From Membranipora membranacea (taxonomy: Eukaryota > Bryozoa > Gymnolaemata > Cheilostomatida > Membraniporidae), in NCBI GenBank assembly GCA_914767715.1, contig OU612072.1, positions 20,522,001-20,586,000 on the forward strand: a DNA stretch of 64,000 bases, given 5' to 3'. Both the position numbers and the translations under genes were made by a program. Shown piece by piece: positions 61,377-64,000 of this stretch (positions are counted from its first letter, which is position 1; the number at the start of each line of letters is the position of its first letter). The notes beneath the pieces were generated by a model, which was not told where the DNA came from, did not search any database, and saw only the letters and a program-made list of their open reading frames with translations.

Positions 61377-61870
61377 ACTAACTAAATTCCTTATATAGCT
61401 TCAAAACTGCATGGTGCCTAAAGTATGTGATAAGAGCACCAAGTTAGCTTTTTACTGCTTGGCACTGAACCCTGCTAATGTGAATGTAGGCAGATAATTC
61501 CATCTTTTGCTATCTTTGTCGCATATTCGACCCACTAGGGGCCGAATACCCAAGCAGAACAGACACCTCTCTTTTACTCATTATTGCTCATGTTTATTTT
61601 GTATGGAGTTAACTTCTTCCTGTTAAGGAAGAAGGTAACTCCATACAAAAAACTCTTTTGTTTATCTAATCAAATTTATCCACAACATTTGTTTTTAGAA
61701 GTTTGTTACAAGTAGGTATTAATTCAATTTACTAATGACTCATAATTGAGATGCCTTTTTGACATTAAATTCAATTTGTATTCTCGAATAATAAACTAAG
61801 TTAAATACCAGAAAAGCAATCTATACCATACCAGAAAGAACATGCTCCAAGGGATCTCCCACAAGAACTG
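61377..61870. repeat. Unit tail matching the start of the window
   Basis: Aligns with ~165-620. It includes a hairpin with ~24-bp arms (61598-61621 / 61626-61649, one mismatch, 4-nt loop) around GTATGGAGTTAACTTCTTCC, a degraded form of which is present at ~389-441. Confidence 0.8.
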
Positions 61871-62566
61871 ATCAGCCTTGTAATTTGATTAAGGATGTGA
61901 TATTTTGGATATTTTTGTTAATACTTAATATGCGAAATTTAAATTTTAATAAATGTTTTCATGCTGTTGGGTAATCTCATAAACATATTAATACTTTAGA
62001 CTGGGAACTACTGGTTAATTGAAGCAGAACAGGGTCCTCCCTAATTTAGTGCGTTCCTCATGACCGACGTCACTGCGCTTTTCAAAACTCCATACATTTT
62101 GATGCTGTAGCATGCAAAAACAGTGGAGATGCAGGCTTGATCTATAAGCAGACATGTCAATATTTTGCAATATTATCCCTCATGGTCAGATTCAGCCTGT
62201 GACCCTTACCCCTTGACCCTGTGTCAACCAAAAATCAATAAATTTATTACCAGCCAGTATTATGCAAAAACAATGGGGGAGCAGGCTGCATCTACAAGCA
62301 GAAAGGTAAATATTATACATCATTTTCCCTTTTGGACAGACACAACCCTTAAACTCGAAGCCTATGCATGACCGATGTATCAGGCTTGACAGGGGATGAA
62401 ACTTTGTTTTCAAAACTGTATTTTTTACTGTTGTTTTAGCACTAAATTGTCTTCAAATACCTCGAAAATATTGTTCCATCAATCGCTACATTTTTCCTTG
62501 AATTCCTTGGTCTGTTTGCAATTATTTCAGTTGTCAGACACCGATTTTGGGAAGTCAAGTAGGTTG
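61871..62566. other. Upstream region of the THAP gene
   Basis: No earlier exon is evident; AT-rich. The 5' UTR and promoter of the gene at 62567 probably lie here. A near-direct repeat 'AGCAGGCT..ATCTACAAGCAGA' occurs at ~62129-62153 and ~62279-62302. Confidence 0.35.
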
Positions 62567-63706
62567 ATGTGTGTGGCCTATGGTTATGACAACACACCTT
62601 TACGATGCCAGGACGGTATAAGCTTTCATAGGTAAGTTTGTCACTATCAATAGTAAAATTACATGATTTCTGCAGTGCTCAGCTTAATTCATGTTGACAC
62701 GGATATGCATTAAAATTGTGACACTGATACAGAGTTGGTTCATTTAATAAGAATTGGATGAATAGATACTCTGCTCAGCACTGAATGTCATACCAAAATT
62801 TGTCTATCTTAGATTTCCACAGCGAGAAAAGTCACCAAATAGATTGGATGCCTGGACCGAGGCTGTCAGACGACAAAACTGGACTCCAACATTTCATTCC
62901 CGTATATGCTCAGTTCACTTTGAGAGAGGCTGCTTCCAGGTACCTCCAGGCATTCCAAGAAAGAAGGTGCGACTTCGGAAAGATGCTGTACCAACATATT
63001 TCCAGCTCACCCTACATATCTTCAACCTGTAAGTTCCTTGTGAAAATTTAAATCAATGATCAGAATATTTTGTAGTCAAACAGATATCATATTAGGCATC
63101 AGTAAAGAATGACACTTATACCATGAACATTAATAAATATAAAGTTGTATGTTTATATTTAGCTGGGATTCTGGTCAGGGGGTTACAAGGGACATGTCAG
63201 TAAGCCATTGTTAATTTTGTGTTTTTATTGTTAGCAGTTTGATTTAATGTAGGAGCATACATGTTTATTAGGTGACTACTATGTTTTACTAATGAATATT
63301 TAAAACATAATTCAATGCACATACTTATTTATATGATCGGCAGCAGGCTAAACTAATCATGTGACCTTAATTAGTGGTCAAATATGTGGACACAACAGGG
63401 AAGATTTGAATGATCGCATATGAAGGGGGTTGGGTGTATGTAGAGTACAGCTCAAATAAACATATTTCTTGACATTGTTATCTTTCTATTTGCAGCCAAG
63501 TAAGAAGCCCAGACGCATGTTGACACGGGACACCAAGGTCGAACCTGAACCCATTCTCCCTCAGACAGCTCGGACTCCTGAGACATCTCAGACTGCTGAG
63601 ACACCTCAGACTGCTGAGAGACCTCAGACTGCTGAGACACCTCAGACACCTCAGATCGCTGAGACACCTCAGACACCTCAGAATACATTAGCGTTATCCT
63701 CTACTT
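62567..63706 (+). CDS. THAP-domain protein (5' part; continues past the window)
   Basis: Four exons agree in phase: 62567-62631, 62813-63028, a 37-nt microexon 63163-63199, and 63496-63706 (donor GTAAGT, next exon outside). The start ATG is at the canonical place of a THAP domain. Residues 1-85: MCVAYGYDNT, SFHRFP (19-24), DAWTEAV with W36, ICSVHF (C54, H57) and AVPTYF (80-85). THAP domains are C2CH zinc fingers binding DNA. Here the second Cys (expected at residue 7) is Tyr (TAT for TGT), so zinc binding may be impaired. Exon 4 is basic (PSKKPRR), then carries imperfect repeats of T-P-Q-T-A-E. THAP domains occur in transcription regulators and P-element-type transposases; which applies cannot be decided here. 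Confidence 0.85.
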
Positions 63707-64000
63707 GTAAGTATAAAATTTAGTTCACACGGTGTTTTGATGAAAACGGCCATAACTCTAGAGTTCAGGGTAGCTAACTTGACGATTGACTTTTCAAATT
63801 GTCCTCTCATCTCACTTTCGATTCAGTCATTTTGGTCATACATCCATTTTATGATAATAATGAGCGTAAACATCGAAACAGGAAACAAGCTACAATCGAA
63901 ATTGAGTTTTTGATATAACCATGATAGTACCTCAGATAGTTCCTGACTAATGAAAAAATGTGCTCACACCATTCTGATTTGATCGGACACAGCTGCAGAA
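63707..64000 (+). other. Intron of the THAP gene, cut by the window edge
   Basis: Follows the donor at 63707; no acceptor with an open frame was found before the end. Confidence 0.4.

Overview
The window is animal nuclear DNA: AT-rich, spliceosomal introns with GT/AG borders, a THAP-domain gene, a decayed LINE reverse transcriptase, tRNA-derived SINEs and many foldback or terminal-inverted-repeat elements. Module types and short introns suit an early-branching invertebrate (sponge or cnidarian grade), but the sequence does not name the species; that assignment is inference. There are no operons, RBSs, CRISPR arrays or canonical tRNA genes. Layout: 0-6.5 kb is repeat-rich and gene-free (tail of a duplicated unit, microsatellite, two tRNA-SINEs, a GC-rich decayed stretch, a 30-nt piece of 18S rRNA). 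About 6.6-20.5 kb and 47.4-60.4 kb are two copies of one segmental duplication. Each carries a minus-strand gene for a secreted protein built as signal peptide, NHL-type beta-propeller, Thr-rich linker and a row of ~57-residue two-cysteine modules, one per phase 1-1 exon. Copy A (14162-19762) is a pseudogene: nonsense codon in the propeller and two broken module exons. Copy B (54704-59770) keeps a readable 689-residue frame if one dead module exon is skipped. Parts of the same unit also lie at 1-620, 21.6 kb and 61.4-61.9 kb, suggesting an array. Comparing A with B exposes insertions: 2135 bp with TGT...ACA ends (solo-LTR-like), 438 bp with a 10-bp target duplication, and 2882 bp at a G-rich tract. 
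24630-27517 is a complete-looking DNA transposon: 31-bp terminal inverted repeats, AACT target duplication, internal half-site repeats, and an intact two-exon 561-aa transposase-like gene with a DNCGGQNKN motif. A dead LINE (27763-28865) and two small MITEs follow. 33317-40340 (+) encodes a predicted single-pass membrane protein of 447 aa: signal peptide, five extracellular phase 1-1 module exons (the first Ig-like), one TM helix and a very basic tail; its introns hold at least five foldback elements. 43368-44284 (+) is the 3' end of a DUF4806-like gene broken by one TGA next to a splice site. 44455-45343 (hAT-like, 8-bp TSD) and 45743-46339 are non-autonomous DNA elements. 62567 to the right edge is a four-exon THAP gene including a 37-nt microexon, with one zinc-ligand cysteine replaced by tyrosine. 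Exon models come from reading frames, splice consensus and phase agreement only; no transcript evidence was available.
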